Assembly (NCBI GenBank): GCA_937920555.1 | Contig: CAKZTM010000017.1 | Location: forward strand, 20,351-84,350 | Length of the DNA stretch: 64,000 nucleotides | Origin: an uncultured Paracoccaceae bacterium | Lineage (GTDB): Bacteria; Pseudomonadota; Alphaproteobacteria; Rhodobacterales; Rhodobacteraceae | Reading direction: 5' to 3' | Part shown: piece after piece, positions 48,139-56,546 of the stretch | How the letters are laid out: each line of letters starts with the position of its first letter | Numbering within the stretch: position 1 is the first letter of the stretch | The notes under the pieces: model-generated | Told to the model about the DNA's origin: nothing | Databases searched by the model: none | The model's input: the letters and a program-made list of their open reading frames with translations, nothing else | Program-made: the position numbers and the translations under genes

Positions 48139-49116
48139 ATGAGCGTTATCAGAGCTGTAGCCCAAGGCTGCGGTCACCACCTCCCGTCACGCGTTGTCGA
48201 GAACGCCGAATTTGCCGAAACGCTCGACACCACGGATGAATGGATCAGATCACGAACCGGGATCGAGCGCCGCCATTTCGCCGCCGATGGTGAGCTGACA
48301 TCCGACCTCGCAATCAAAGCGGCTAAGGCGGCTTTGGCCAATGCGGGCATGGACGCCTCCGAGCTGGACGCGATCGTGCTGGCCACATCCACCCCGGACG
48401 AAACCTTCCCCTCCACCGCCACCAAAGTGCAGCACGCGCTTGGCATGGGCGGCGGGTTTGCCTTTGACATCCAGGCGGTTTGCGCGGGCTTTGTCTTCGC
48501 ACTGGCCAATGCCAATGCGCTGGTGCTGTCGGGTCAGGCCAAATGCGTGATGGTGATCGGGGCCGAAACCTTCTCGCGGATCATGGATTGGACGGACCGG
48601 GGCACATGTGTGCTCTTTGGCGACGGGGCCGGTGCGCTGATCCTGCGCGCCGAGGACGGGACCGGCACCGCCCAAGATCGCGGCATATTGTCGACCGATC
48701 TGAACTCCGACGGGGCCCATCACGACATTCTTTACGTAGATGGCGGCGTGTCTTCGACCCAAAGCACCGGTGTGTTGCGGATGGAGGGCAAGGAAGTCTT
48801 CCGCCATGCGGTCTCCAAATTGGCCGAAACCGGCCACACCGCCCTGAGCCGCGCGGGGCTGACCGGCGACGATATCGACTGGCTGGTGCCCCATCAGGCC
48901 AATTTGCGGATCATTCAAAGCACCGCCAAGAAAATCGACCTGCCGATGGAAAAAGTGATCCTGACCGTGCAAGATCACGGCAATACTTCCGCTGCCTCCA
49001 TCCCCTTGGCCCTGTCCTCGGGCGTGGCCTCGGGCCAGATCAAAACCGGCGATCTGCTCTTGATGGAGGCGATAGGCGGCGGCCTTGCATGGGGTGCTGC
49101 CGCCCTCCGGTGGTAG
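48139..49116 (+). CDS. fabH: 3-oxoacyl-ACP synthase III (FabH)
   Basis: 325 residues, thiolase fold. Catalytic Cys in [15 protein letters not shown] (about 115), His in VPHQANLRI (about 252) and Asn in [14 protein letters not shown] (about 282). It starts fatty-acid elongation by joining acetyl-CoA with malonyl-ACP. It is the last gene of the unit; ihfA, which follows in many relatives, is absent. Confidence 0.96.
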   Translation: MSVIRAVAQGCGHHLPSRVVENAEFAETLDTTDEWIRSRTGIERRHFAADGELTSDLAIKAAKAALANAGMDASELDAIVLATSTPDETFPSTATKVQHALGMGGGFAFDIQAVCAGFVFALANANALVLSGQAKCVMVIGAETFSRIMDWTDRGTCVLFGDGAGALILRAEDGTGTAQDRGILSTDLNSDGAHHDILYVDGGVSSTQSTGVLRMEGKEVFRHAVSKLAETGHTALSRAGLTGDDIDWLVPHQANLRIIQSTAKKIDLPMEKVILTVQDHGNTSAASIPLALSSGVASGQIKTGDLLLMEAIGGGLAWGAAALRW

Positions 49117-49204
49117 CCTCATAAGCGGCACCGCGGGGATATGGAAAACACCTCACATCATCTCGCGGGCCCCCAAGACTGGAACCACCTGATACCCCGG
49201 CCCC

Positions 49205-50302
49205 TCAGGCCATTTTGAGATTAAACCGCTGGTCCTGCGCGCGTGCCAAATGCGCAGGGTCCACAAAGGGCTTTGAATTGGACGCACAGCGCCACAGAAA
49301 TTTCTGAAGCTGCTTTCCTTTGAAAACCGGAAAAGCCGTGCGCCCGAAATCCCGCAGGTCCAGTGTCTTGCGCAAAAACTCGATGCGCATCCGCGACGAC
49401 AGCGGCAAGGCTTGCAGGGTCACCGGCGCCATCAACAGGCTCTCAACCCAAGTACCATTGGCATGAACCGCCTGATGGCGCGAAAACAGCATATGCCAAT
49501 ACGTGACCAGCTCGTCCGATGTAATCTGGGTCACGCCGGGTAGACCGACAAGATGTTTGGCCGCCACAAACACATGCGGGCTGCCGCACATCCGCTCGGC
49601 AATGGGCGATGACAGAACCATTCGGTGCTGCGGTGAGACCCGCAATCTCTGCGCCGGTGTCGACGGGCCCAACGATCCTTTCTCAAACTCGATCGCCGCA
49701 GTTTTCTGGGACGGGCGGCAGGTCTGACTGCCGGTCAACAGCAGCGGCTGCAACCCATCGGTGAGCGTGGCAATCCTGTCGCCGGGGCGAAGCCGTTCCA
49801 CCCGCACCGGTCCTGTGGCTGTTGGAACCAGCGTACCCGACGTGATGCACACCACACTAAAATCATAAGTTCTATCTTGACCGAATGACCCAGAATAATC
49901 CGACCGCTCAACAGAGGTCAGCTCGACCGCCTGAACAGTTTCTCCGTCAAGGTCCGAGCTGGTAATAAAGACATCACCATTTTCCAACTGAACCGTAAAG
50001 AACTCCGTTGTGAAGGTGCTGCCATCCCCGCGCGTCACGATCCCGTTATAAACAATGGTCGAATCCAGACCGGACGTGATCGATCCCGCCCCAAGATCAT
50101 AGGTCATGGAATCGGTCGGATTGAATTCGTTATCCTCAATCAGGCTATTTCCGTTGGTGTTGTTTACAACAAGAGCAGTCTCTTCGATGCTGGTATACGT
50201 CCCCAATATGGTCGCAGCATGCTCTGCATCATTGTCGCTCTCATCGACATCTAAATCTGAGAAATTCCCCAGATAAATTGTATCAAAATTGAATGTAGAC
50301 AT
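49205..50302 (-). CDS. Hint_2 (Hedgehog/intein-like) domain protein
   Basis: 365 residues. N-terminal acidic beta-rich part (1-145) without a signal peptide, then a Hint_2 domain beginning at VVCITSGTLVPTATGPVRVE (Cys about 152 as the self-cleavage nucleophile), with LRVSPQHRMVL and TYWHMLFSRHQAVHANGTWV. No C-terminal HN-C splice junction is seen, so autoprocessing rather than splicing is likely. Such proteins are often type I secretion substrates. Upstream DNA has CtrA-type and Pho-box-like sites. Confidence 0.88.
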   Translation of the reverse strand: MSTFNFDTIYLGNFSDLDVDESDNDAEHAATILGTYTSIEETALVVNNTNGNSLIEDNEFNPTDSMTYDLGAGSITSGLDSTIVYNGIVTRGDGSTFTTEFFTVQLENGDVFITSSDLDGETVQAVELTSVERSDYSGSFGQDRTYDFSVVCITSGTLVPTATGPVRVERLRPGDRIATLTDGLQPLLLTGSQTCRPSQKTAAIEFEKGSLGPSTPAQRLRVSPQHRMVLSSPIAERMCGSPHVFVAAKHLVGLPGVTQITSDELVTYWHMLFSRHQAVHANGTWVESLLMAPVTLQALPLSSRMRIEFLRKTLDLRDFGRTAFPVFKGKQLQKFLWRCASNSKPFVDPAHLARAQDQRFNLKMA

Positions 50303-50421
50303 ACCACCAAACCCCGAAACTCGTTACCAACGCCTCTTTTACACGAAGACCTCTAACAAAACGTTAGGTGAAGGCTGCGGCAAAGGCCTTTGGGTCCAAA
50401 ATCCGCCCGTCCCGGTGGCGC

Positions 50422-50436
50422 TTAACGCTTGATTAA
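50422..50436. promoter_or_regulatory. CtrA-type site TTAA-N7-TTAA(C)
   Basis: TTAACGCTTGATTAA followed by CC, the full consensus including the trailing C. It is 120 bases upstream of the Hint_2 start codon. Confidence 0.5.
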
Positions 50437-50493
50437 CCAAGCTTACCAAACCCTCACCGAACGCCGTCTTAACCACGCCCAATGCCCCGATTT

Positions 50494-50537
50494 GTCATAT
50501 CGATGTCATACAGGAGTCATACACAAGTCATACAAAT
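50494..50537 (+). promoter_or_regulatory. Pho-box-like tandem of four 11-bp repeats
   Basis: GTCATA recurs exactly every 11 bases at 50494, 50505, 50516 and 50527, three times as GTCATACA. Pairs of TGTCAT-type 11-mers are the PhoB box. The only coding gene downstream is Hint_2 on the minus strand, although the repeat orientation points the other way. Confidence 0.55.
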
Positions 50538-50623
50538 TGATGCCATTAAGAAAGCCCTGTTAACAATTGATTCGAAACGCTTTTCGGCCCCACGCATCTC
50601 AAAACACCACCAAACCGCTCAGA

Positions 50624-51754
50624 TCACAGCGGCGCAATATCCCCTTGCGCCCTTAGAGCGTGGAAATCTTGGGTGAATTGGGTCAATTCACCGCGCTCAA
50701 TGGCACCGCGCAACCCCGCCATAAGCTCTTGATAGTAATGCAGATTGTGCCAAGTCAAAAGCATCGACGAGATTATCTCCTGCGACCGAAACACATGATG
50801 CAAATAGGCCCGGCTGTAGTTTTGGCAGGCCGGACAACCACAAGTCTCATCAAGCGGTCTTGGGTCATCCGAATGGCGCGCATTCTTAATGTTTACAACG
50901 CCGTAGCGGGTAAATGCCTGCCCGGTGCGGCCGGACCGCGACGGCAACACACAGTCAAACATGTCGATCCCCCGCGCGACCGCGCCAACCAGATCATCAG
51001 GCTTGCCAACCCCCATCAAATAACGCGGCTTGTCATGCGGCAATTGCCCCGGCGCATAGTCCAAAACGCCGAACATAGCCTCTTGCCCCTCGCCCACTGC
51101 AAGCCCGCCAACCGCATACCCGTCAAAGCCGATTTCCGTAAGCATTTCAGCACTTTGCGCCCGCTGATCCTGATAGACGGAGCCCTGCTGAATGCCGAAA
51201 AGCGCGTATCCGGGCCGGTCTCCGAATGCGGCGCGGGATCGTTTGGCCCAGCGCATGGACAGCTCCATTGATGCCCGCGCCTGCGCTTGCGTGGCCGGAT
51301 GGGGCGTGCATTCATCAAAGCACATGACAATGTCAGACCCCAAAAGCCGTTGAATTTCCATAGAAGTTTCCGGCGACAACATGTGTTTGGAGCCGTCAAT
51401 GTGGCTTTGAAAGGTCACACCCTCCTCGGTCATTTTGCGCAAATCCGTCAGGCTCATGACCTGAAAACCGCCTGAATCTGTCAAGATCGGCCCGTCCCAA
51501 TTCATGAATTTATGCAATCCCCCCAAGCGGTTAACCCGCTCAGCACCGGGGCGCAGCATCAGATGATAGGTGTTGCCCAACAAGATCTCCGCGCCCGTGG
51601 CCCGCACGCTTTCAGGCATCATCGCTTTGACGGTGGCGGCCGTGCCCACAGGCATGAAGGCGGGGGTCTGAATGTCTCCGCGCGGGGTCGACACAACCCC
51701 TCTGCGCGCCGCGCCGTCGGTCGCATCTATCTGAAACTCAAAGCGTTTAACCAT
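50624..51754 (-). CDS. tgt: Queuine tRNA-ribosyltransferase
   Basis: 376 residues, TIM barrel. [11 protein letters not shown] (catalytic-base Asp about 91), [10 protein letters not shown] (about 141-150), [30 protein letters not shown] (nucleophile Asp about 265), and zinc ligands [16 protein letters not shown] (about 307-322). It inserts the queuine precursor into tRNA anticodons. Full length; divergent from the DUF59 gene. Confidence 0.97.
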   Translation of the reverse strand: MVKRFEFQIDATDGAARRGVVSTPRGDIQTPAFMPVGTAATVKAMMPESVRATGAEILLGNTYHLMLRPGAERVNRLGGLHKFMNWDGPILTDSGGFQVMSLTDLRKMTEEGVTFQSHIDGSKHMLSPETSMEIQRLLGSDIVMCFDECTPHPATQAQARASMELSMRWAKRSRAAFGDRPGYALFGIQQGSVYQDQRAQSAEMLTEIGFDGYAVGGLAVGEGQEAMFGVLDYAPGQLPHDKPRYLMGVGKPDDLVGAVARGIDMFDCVLPSRSGRTGQAFTRYGVVNIKNARHSDDPRPLDETCGCPACQNYSRAYLHHVFRSQEIISSMLLTWHNLHYYQELMAGLRGAIERGELTQFTQDFHALRAQGDIAPL

Positions 51755-51830
51755 TCTGACATACCATGTTGATCTGGCCGAAATTACACCGTGATTGCCA
51801 CGAGCGGCACAGAAACACCACGCAAAACAA

Positions 51831-51856
51831 CGCTCTAGTGCAAGAGTTTCGCTTTA
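51831..51856. repeat. End fragments of the dispersed repeat
   Basis: CGCTCTAG (51831-51838) and AGAGTTTCGCTTTA (51843-51856) resemble the two ends of the 105-bp element, brought close together. This is a weak match and may be chance. Confidence 0.3.
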
Positions 51857-51932
51857 CCTGCCGCCGCGCTATGGACACCGCGCGACAATAACCTATATGT
51901 TTGGTCAGGAATATCAGAGATATTGGACGACC

Positions 51933-52298
51933 ATGAACGACGAGACCGCCCCACCCATTGAAGGCACGCCGCTGATCAAGCCTTCAACCACCGATCATCC
52001 GCTTTATGACGCGATTGTTGAGGCCTGCCGGACCGTTCATGATCCTGAAATCCCTGTGAATATCTATGACCTTGGCCTGATCTACACCATCGAGATCAGC
52101 AAGGAAGGCGAGGTCGATATCGAGATGAGCCTGACCGCGCCCGGTTGCCCGGTTGCAGGTGAGATGCCCGGTTGGGTGGCAGAAGCCGTGGAGCCTCTGC
52201 CGGGTGTGAAGACCGCGAATGTGCAGCTGGTCTGGGAGCCGCAATGGGGCATGGATATGATGTCCGACGAGGCGCGCTTGGAGCTTGGCTTCATGTAA
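51933..52298 (+). CDS. DUF59 Fe-S assembly protein (SufT-like)
   Basis: 121 residues of the MIP18/DUF59 family: VHDPEIPVNIYDLGLIYTIE (about 35-54) and SLTAPGCPVAGEMPGWV (Cys about 74). It helps mature Fe-S proteins. Start taken at ATG 51933; ATG 51897 is in frame. In many Rhodobacteraceae it is next to the A-type carrier gene at the end of the suf cluster; here a GntR gene on the other strand lies between. Confidence 0.9.
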   Translation: MNDETAPPIEGTPLIKPSTTDHPLYDAIVEACRTVHDPEIPVNIYDLGLIYTIEISKEGEVDIEMSLTAPGCPVAGEMPGWVAEAVEPLPGVKTANVQLVWEPQWGMDMMSDEARLELGFM

Positions 52299-52306
52299 CC
52301 GCAGGG

Positions 52307-52336
52307 TGGGTTAAACCCTTTTTAACCCATGTTTTT
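52307..52336. terminator. Bidirectional terminator
   Basis: TGGGTTAAA (52307-52315) and TTTAACCCA (52321-52329) form a perfect 9-bp stem with loop CCCTT, followed by TGTTTTT on the plus strand. It lies between the DUF59 stop and the GntR stop codon, which is inside the stem. Confidence 0.75.
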
Positions 52337-52979
52337 CTAAAATTGCTGTCAGAAGTTCGCGGGTATGGGTCCGGTGCGCCCTGTGTACGGCCTCCGCCGT
52401 GTCGCCATCGCCGCGCAAAATGGCATCATAAAGGGCGCGGTGGTCCTCGTTGGATTTTGTCGGCAGGGGCCGCCTGTGCAGTGTAAGGTTTCGGGCGCGG
52501 CGCACCCGGTCATTAAAATTGAGTACTATGCGTTGCAAATGCGCGTTTCCTCCCAATGAAATCAAGGCGTTATGAAAATCTTCATCCGCTTTGGACCAAG
52601 CAACACGATCATCGATTTTGGTGGCTTGCTCCATCTTCAAAATGCACCCTTCCAAACTCGCGAGCTTACTTTGCGGGTGACCGGCAAGGGCGGCCGTTCT
52701 GGCGGCCAGACATTCCAGCGCGGTGAGCACCTCGTAAATCTCGGACATTTCGCGGGCAGAAATCGCGCAAATCCGCACCCCTTTGCGCGGACGCACCTCC
52801 AGCAAGCCCTCCCCGGCCAGCACCAAAGTGGCCTCGCGCACAGGGGTTCGCGACATGCCCAACCGGGTGGCCAGCTCACTTTCCAGATGGTTGGAATCTG
52901 CTGGCAATTCGCCCGAGAAAATCAACCCGCGCAGCTCTTCGATTGCTGCCAAAGTGTTTGATTTTTCGCGTTTATTCAT
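52311..52979 (-). CDS. GntR-family regulator, FCD (FadR-like) type
   Basis: 222 residues. Winged-helix part with LESELATRLGMSRTPVREAT then LVLAGEGLLEVRPRKGVRI (about 33-72), and the all-helical FCD effector domain (about 80-215) with EVLTALECLAARTAAL and a His-rich RAHRTHTREL end. The effector is unknown. ATG 52979 is used. A palindrome typical of this class (GTATAC core, 53099-53114) lies about 120 bases upstream, overlapping a divergent promoter. Confidence 0.9.
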   Translation of the reverse strand: MNKREKSNTLAAIEELRGLIFSGELPADSNHLESELATRLGMSRTPVREATLVLAGEGLLEVRPRKGVRICAISAREMSEIYEVLTALECLAARTAALAGHPQSKLASLEGCILKMEQATKIDDRVAWSKADEDFHNALISLGGNAHLQRIVLNFNDRVRRARNLTLHRRPLPTKSNEDHRALYDAILRGDGDTAEAVHRAHRTHTRELLTAILEKHGLKRV

Positions 52980-53083
52980 GGGTGGCCCTGCATTTGGCGA
53001 CGGGATCAAAAGCGCCACAACACTACCTTTGAAAGGCCCGCCCTGCCAACCGCAATATCTCGGCACTTTCTCGCCGGGTCAGT

Positions 53084-53112
53084 TTGACAATAAATTTGTT
53101 AACGTATACATT
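53084..53112 (+). promoter_or_regulatory. Strong sigma-70-type promoter
   Basis: TTGACA (53084-53089) is a perfect -35; TACATT (53107-53112) follows after 17 bases, and TATACA after 15. Start of transcription would be near 53120, about 225 bases upstream of the A-type carrier ATG. Confidence 0.65.
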
Positions 53113-53114
53113 AA
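53099..53114. promoter_or_regulatory. GntR-type operator palindrome
   Basis: TTAACGTATACATTAA is a 16-bp palindrome with one mismatched pair and a GTATAC core, the style of FCD-GntR operators. It overlaps the -10 of the promoter, so binding would repress the plus-strand transcript. Confidence 0.55.
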
Positions 53115-53129
53115 ATGAATGCACTGCGT

Positions 53130-53310
53130 TGGAATTTGGCTCGGCGCTGCCCCCACCCTCGTTTCGGGCAATGATGCAGCCAAAGGTCTCATGACTGAGA
53201 GACTGGTATAGCCCCCTTGGGGATGGCCGGACAGAGCTTGCGCGTTCTGGCCGTCCCCTTGATTGGCCCACGGCAACACCCCACCTTGAAGCAGGCCGGC
53301 GGAATACGTA
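53130..53310 (+). ncRNA. Candidate structured RNA (6S-like) or long leader
   Basis: A hairpin of about 13 bp is formed by GGGGATGGCCGGA and TTCTGGCCGTCCCC (about 53218-53257) around AGAGCTTGCGC, flanked by single-stranded-looking arms. The downstream segment GGCAACACCCCACCTTGAAG resembles the 3' part of 6S RNA (CACCTTGAA). Limits are approximate and no clear terminator is seen before the next gene. A 5' leader of the A-type carrier mRNA is the alternative. Confidence 0.4.
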
Positions 53311-53342
53311 TGTTACAGCCAGAAACACATTAGGCGGTACAC

Positions 53343-53699
53343 ATGTTCGGCATTCCGGGAAAAGATGCGGTCACAATGACCGATGCAGCAATTGCCCAGA
53401 TCAATAAATTGATGTCTGACGGCGGCAAGAAAGGCCTCAGGATCGGGATCAAAAAGGGTGGCTGTGCGGGCATGGAATACACCATGGATTATGTCGACGA
53501 AATTGACCCCAATGACGAGGTCGTGGAACGTGACGGCGCGCGTGTTATGATTGCCCCGATGGCGCAGATGTTCCTGTTCGGCACGGAAATCGACTATGAA
53601 GTGGCGCTGTTGGAAAGTGGATTTAAGTTCCGCAATCCCAATGTGACAGAGGCTTGCGGCTGCGGCGAATCCATCAAATTTGGCGATATGACCGCCTAA
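53343..53699 (+). CDS. A-type iron-sulfur carrier (SufA/HesB-like)
   Basis: 118 residues. Cluster cysteines in KKGGCAGMEY (about 41) and EACGCGESIK (about 105 and 107). It belongs to the HesB/IscA group and is the second A-type protein here besides ErpA. It is preceded by a long structured leader. The stop codon TAA forms the first bases of repeat copy E. Confidence 0.92.
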   Translation: MFGIPGKDAVTMTDAAIAQINKLMSDGGKKGLRIGIKKGGCAGMEYTMDYVDEIDPNDEVVERDGARVMIAPMAQMFLFGTEIDYEVALLESGFKFRNPNVTEACGCGESIKFGDMTA

Positions 53700-53802
53700 A
53701 GCGTTTTGCTTTTAACTTGAGACACAAGACATCACCTAACGCGTTGAAATCTTTGATTGCAAGAGCTATCGGTGCTTCCGGGTTTAAAGTGGAACACTCT
53801 AA
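53697..53802 (+). repeat. 105-bp nested-hairpin repeat, copy E
   Basis: Plus orientation, starting with the TAA stop of the A-type carrier gene (TAAAGCGTTTTGCTTTTAAC) and ending GGAACACTCTAA. The central hairpin is partly broken (GATTGCAAG instead of GATTTCAG). Confidence 0.85.
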
Positions 53803-53842
53803 GCCACCACCCCCGCCAGCCCCATAAAAAGAAGGTGCCCGC

Positions 53843-54172
53843 ATGGCCGTGACCGCCTCTCAAAAGGAGTTTATCGCCGATCTTTTTGGGGGGCTTGGGG
53901 GGATTTCCACGCGCGCTATGATGGGGGGCCTGTGCATCTACCACGACGGTATTATTTTCGCGATTCTGGGCTCCGACGAGAAAATCTACATCAAAGCCAA
54001 AGGCCCGCTCGCCCATGACCTTAAAGCGGCCGGCGCCACCAAGTTTTCCATGACCCGCAAAAACGGCACGATCGGTTCTATGGGGTATTGGACCTTGCCC
54101 GACGAAGGGCTCGACGACCCGGAGGTCGCCTGTGACTGGGCCCGGCGCGCATTGGCCGCGTCCGACAGCTAG
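53843..54172 (+). CDS. TfoX/Sxy N-terminal domain protein
   Basis: 109 residues, only the TfoX N-terminal domain: KEFIADLFGGLGGISTRAMM then GGLCIYHDGIIFAILGSDEK (about 8-50) and a conserved GYWTLPDEGLDD. Named after the competence regulator Sxy but without its C-terminal domain; in alphaproteobacteria the role is unknown. It follows repeat copy E and precedes the MscS gene. Confidence 0.88.
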   Translation: MAVTASQKEFIADLFGGLGGISTRAMMGGLCIYHDGIIFAILGSDEKIYIKAKGPLAHDLKAAGATKFSMTRKNGTIGSMGYWTLPDEGLDDPEVACDWARRALAASDS

Positions 54173-54247
54173 ACAAAACCCGGCCGCCGCGCCACACTCA
54201 AACGCACGAGCACCAATCCCTCACACACCCACGGGAGCGTCTGAGCC

Positions 54248-55609
54248 TTGGCTAACCACACATCCACGACGTCCGAACCAGAAGTTGCCGCCCAAAGCCC
54301 CCAAGTACTCGCCAGCGGCCTGATGAGCGAAGCCGAAAACTTTCTGGTTTCCATGGTTCAGCCTTGGCGGCTTTACCAACTGGCCATTCTCATCGCCATT
54401 TTCGCAGTGGCACATGTTCTGACCCGCTACATTCTTGATCCAAAAATTGATGCTTGGCTCCGTAGCCTGAAAAATATGCGCCCCTCGCAACTACGCTTCT
54501 TGCTGCTGATTGCGCGGCGCAGCCGGCTGATCTTGTTTGCCTTGATCGCCTGGACCGTTGTGTTCATCATGCGGGAATTCACCTGGCCGAGCCGCTCCTA
54601 CCTGATCTCTATCGGGGCCACATTGGCCACGGCTTGGGCTTTTGTGGCCATTGCAACCCGACTGATCCGCAATTCCTTGCTGCGCACCACCGTGCGTTAC
54701 GGCGCATGGGCCTATGTCACCATCAGCATCTTGGGCATCGAGGACACAACCTACCGCCTGTTGGATTTGGCCGCCGTCGATTTTGGCACCTTGCACATCT
54801 CGCTTTTGATGATCCTAAAGGCCGCACTGGCCCTTGGCGCGATGCTGACACTTGCCAGTTGGGCCAACCGGTTTCTTGGCAGCAGGATATCCAAGGTCAA
54901 TGACCTGTCGCCCTCAATGCAGGTACTGGCCGAAAAGCTGGTCGCCATTATTCTGTTTGGAGCCGCCACCCTGCTGGCCCTCAAAACCATCGGCTTTGAT
55001 CTGTCCTCCTTTGCCATCTTGTCGGGTGCCGTTGGTATTGGTCTTGGCTTTGGCCTGCAAAAAGTCGTCTCAAACTTCGTCTCCGGCTTTATTCTCCTAC
55101 TGGATAAATCGATCAAACCCGGCGACGTCATCTCGCTGGGCGACACATTTGGATGGATCCAGAACCTGTCGGCCAGATATGTCTCGGTGCTGACCCGTGA
55201 CGGGCGTGAATATCTGATCCCGAACGAGGATTTGATCACCGGCCAGGTGGTCAATTGGTCCCATTCATCGGATTATGTGCGCCTCGACATCCATTTCGGG
55301 GTCGATTACGCCTCTGATCCGCATCTGGTGCGCAAAATTGCCGTTGATGCGGCCAAAGGCGTGGCACGGGTGCAAGCCAACCCCGCACCAGTGTGTCACA
55401 TCACCGGTTTTGGCGACAGCTCCATCGACATGATCCTGCGGTTCTGGATCGACGACCCGTCAGGCGGGCTGACCAATATTCGCGGCAATGTTCTGCTGGC
55501 CCTTTGGGACACGCTTAAAGAGCACGATATCAACATCCCGTTCCCGCGCCGCGATGTGCAAATCCTGAGCGAAACTTCCTTCGCGGCCCCAAGCGCCAAA
55601 GACGCCTGA
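54248..55609 (+). CDS. MscS-family mechanosensitive channel
   Basis: 453 residues. Four or five membrane helices (about 38-235), then the pore helix and beta domain: GAVGIGLGFGLQKVVSNFVS then GFILLLDKSIKPGDVIS (about 258-295), ending with the MscS C-terminal domain. It releases solutes under hypo-osmotic stress. The start is uncertain: TTG 54248 with GGGAG upstream is given; ATG 54323 is in frame. Confidence 0.92.
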   Translation: MANHTSTTSEPEVAAQSPQVLASGLMSEAENFLVSMVQPWRLYQLAILIAIFAVAHVLTRYILDPKIDAWLRSLKNMRPSQLRFLLLIARRSRLILFALIAWTVVFIMREFTWPSRSYLISIGATLATAWAFVAIATRLIRNSLLRTTVRYGAWAYVTISILGIEDTTYRLLDLAAVDFGTLHISLLMILKAALALGAMLTLASWANRFLGSRISKVNDLSPSMQVLAEKLVAIILFGAATLLALKTIGFDLSSFAILSGAVGIGLGFGLQKVVSNFVSGFILLLDKSIKPGDVISLGDTFGWIQNLSARYVSVLTRDGREYLIPNEDLITGQVVNWSHSSDYVRLDIHFGVDYASDPHLVRKIAVDAAKGVARVQANPAPVCHITGFGDSSIDMILRFWIDDPSGGLTNIRGNVLLALWDTLKEHDINIPFPRRDVQILSETSFAAPSAKDA

Positions 55610-55670
55610 CAACACCTGCCCGATTTGTTAATTAGGTCGGGACATGAATTTTAGCAAGGATGGACCGCGC

Positions 55671-56411
55671 ATGCCCCGTAAACTCGCCGCTGGCAATTGG
55701 AAGATGAACGGAACTCTGGGCAGCATTTCAGAGATCACAGCGCTCTCCAAGGCCTGCCCTGATCCCGCCTGCGACGTGCTGATTTGCCCGCCTTTCACGG
55801 CCATCGCCAGCTTCGCGCACGCGGCCAAAGGCACGGCGATTTCTATCGGCGCGCAGGATTGCCACGCCAACGCATCCGGTGCCCATACCGGCGATCTGTC
55901 TGCTGAAATTCTGGTGGATGCAGGGGCCACGCATATCATCGTGGGCCATTCAGAGCGCCGCGCTGATCACGGCGAAAGCGACGCGGATGTGAATGCCAAA
56001 GCCCAAGCCGCATGGCGCGCCGGGGCGGTTGCGATCATCTGTGTCGGTGAAACCGAGGCAGAGCGTGATGCGGGCGACGCCCTCAAAGTCGTGAGCAATC
56101 AGATGACAGGCTCGATCCCGGACGGGGCCACCGCGGCCAATACGGTGATCGCCTACGAACCGGTCTGGGCCATCGGCACTGGCCGCGTGCCAAGCCTTGA
56201 GGACATTGCAGAGGTCCATGACGAGATGCGTGCGCGCCTTGCAGCGCGTTTCGGTGATGACGCCAGCGAGATGCGCCTTCTTTATGGTGGCTCGGTCAAG
56301 CCATCAAACGCGGCCGATATTTTCGCGGTATCCAACGTCGATGGCGGTCTTGTGGGCGGCGCGTCGCTTAAAGCCTCCGACTTCGCGGGCATCGTGAACG
56401 CGGCGGGTTAA
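55671..56411 (+). CDS. tpiA: Triosephosphate isomerase
   Basis: 246 residues. AAGNWKMNG (Lys about 11), IVGHSERR (His about 94), [11 protein letters not shown] (Glu about 162) and [12 protein letters not shown] (phosphate loop). ATG 55671 fits the family start; ATG 55644 is upstream in frame. It is a single gene. Confidence 0.96.
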   Translation: MPRKLAAGNWKMNGTLGSISEITALSKACPDPACDVLICPPFTAIASFAHAAKGTAISIGAQDCHANASGAHTGDLSAEILVDAGATHIIVGHSERRADHGESDADVNAKAQAAWRAGAVAIICVGETEAERDAGDALKVVSNQMTGSIPDGATAANTVIAYEPVWAIGTGRVPSLEDIAEVHDEMRARLAARFGDDASEMRLLYGGSVKPSNAADIFAVSNVDGGLVGGASLKASDFAGIVNAAG

Positions 56412-56460
56412 GAGCGCGCAAATTGTCGTCTGTGAGCCGGACCCAACACCAAGACAGCGC

Positions 56461-56481
56461 GTCCCGGGCTTGACCCGGGAC
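56461..56481. repeat. Perfect short palindrome (REP-like)
   Basis: GTCCCGGG and CCCGGGAC are perfect inverted arms around CTTGA. The same short palindrome is widely scattered in alphaproteobacterial genomes. It lies between tpiA and the TbpB-like gene. Confidence 0.6.
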
Positions 56482-56546
56482 CTCTACCTCTGCATGCGCG
56501 TCGCACCCAAACTTCATCCCGATAGGCACGCTCACATGCCCAATCG

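Larger units (their letters stand above)
50303..50623. other. Regulatory intergenic stretch upstream of the Hint_2 gene
   Basis: 321 bases between the Hint_2 start and the tgt stop, both minus strand. It holds a CtrA-type site (50422-50436) and four 11-bp direct repeats (50494-50537). No gene or clear -10/-35 pair is visible. Confidence 0.65.
52980..53342. other. Divergent control region and leader
   Basis: 363 bases without a protein gene. It holds the GntR leader, a strong plus-strand promoter (53084-53112), a palindrome (53099-53114), and a highly structured stretch (about 53130-53300) leading to the A-type carrier gene. Confidence 0.65.

Noticed and set aside
50494..50537. 11-bp repeats as CRISPR or replication iterons
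   Set aside because: Units are too short and without spacers for CRISPR, and there is no replication gene or AT-rich origin nearby.
50653..50660. TTAGAGCG near the tgt end as another repeat fragment
   Set aside because: It lies inside the tgt coding sequence, and the match is only eight bases, so chance is likely.
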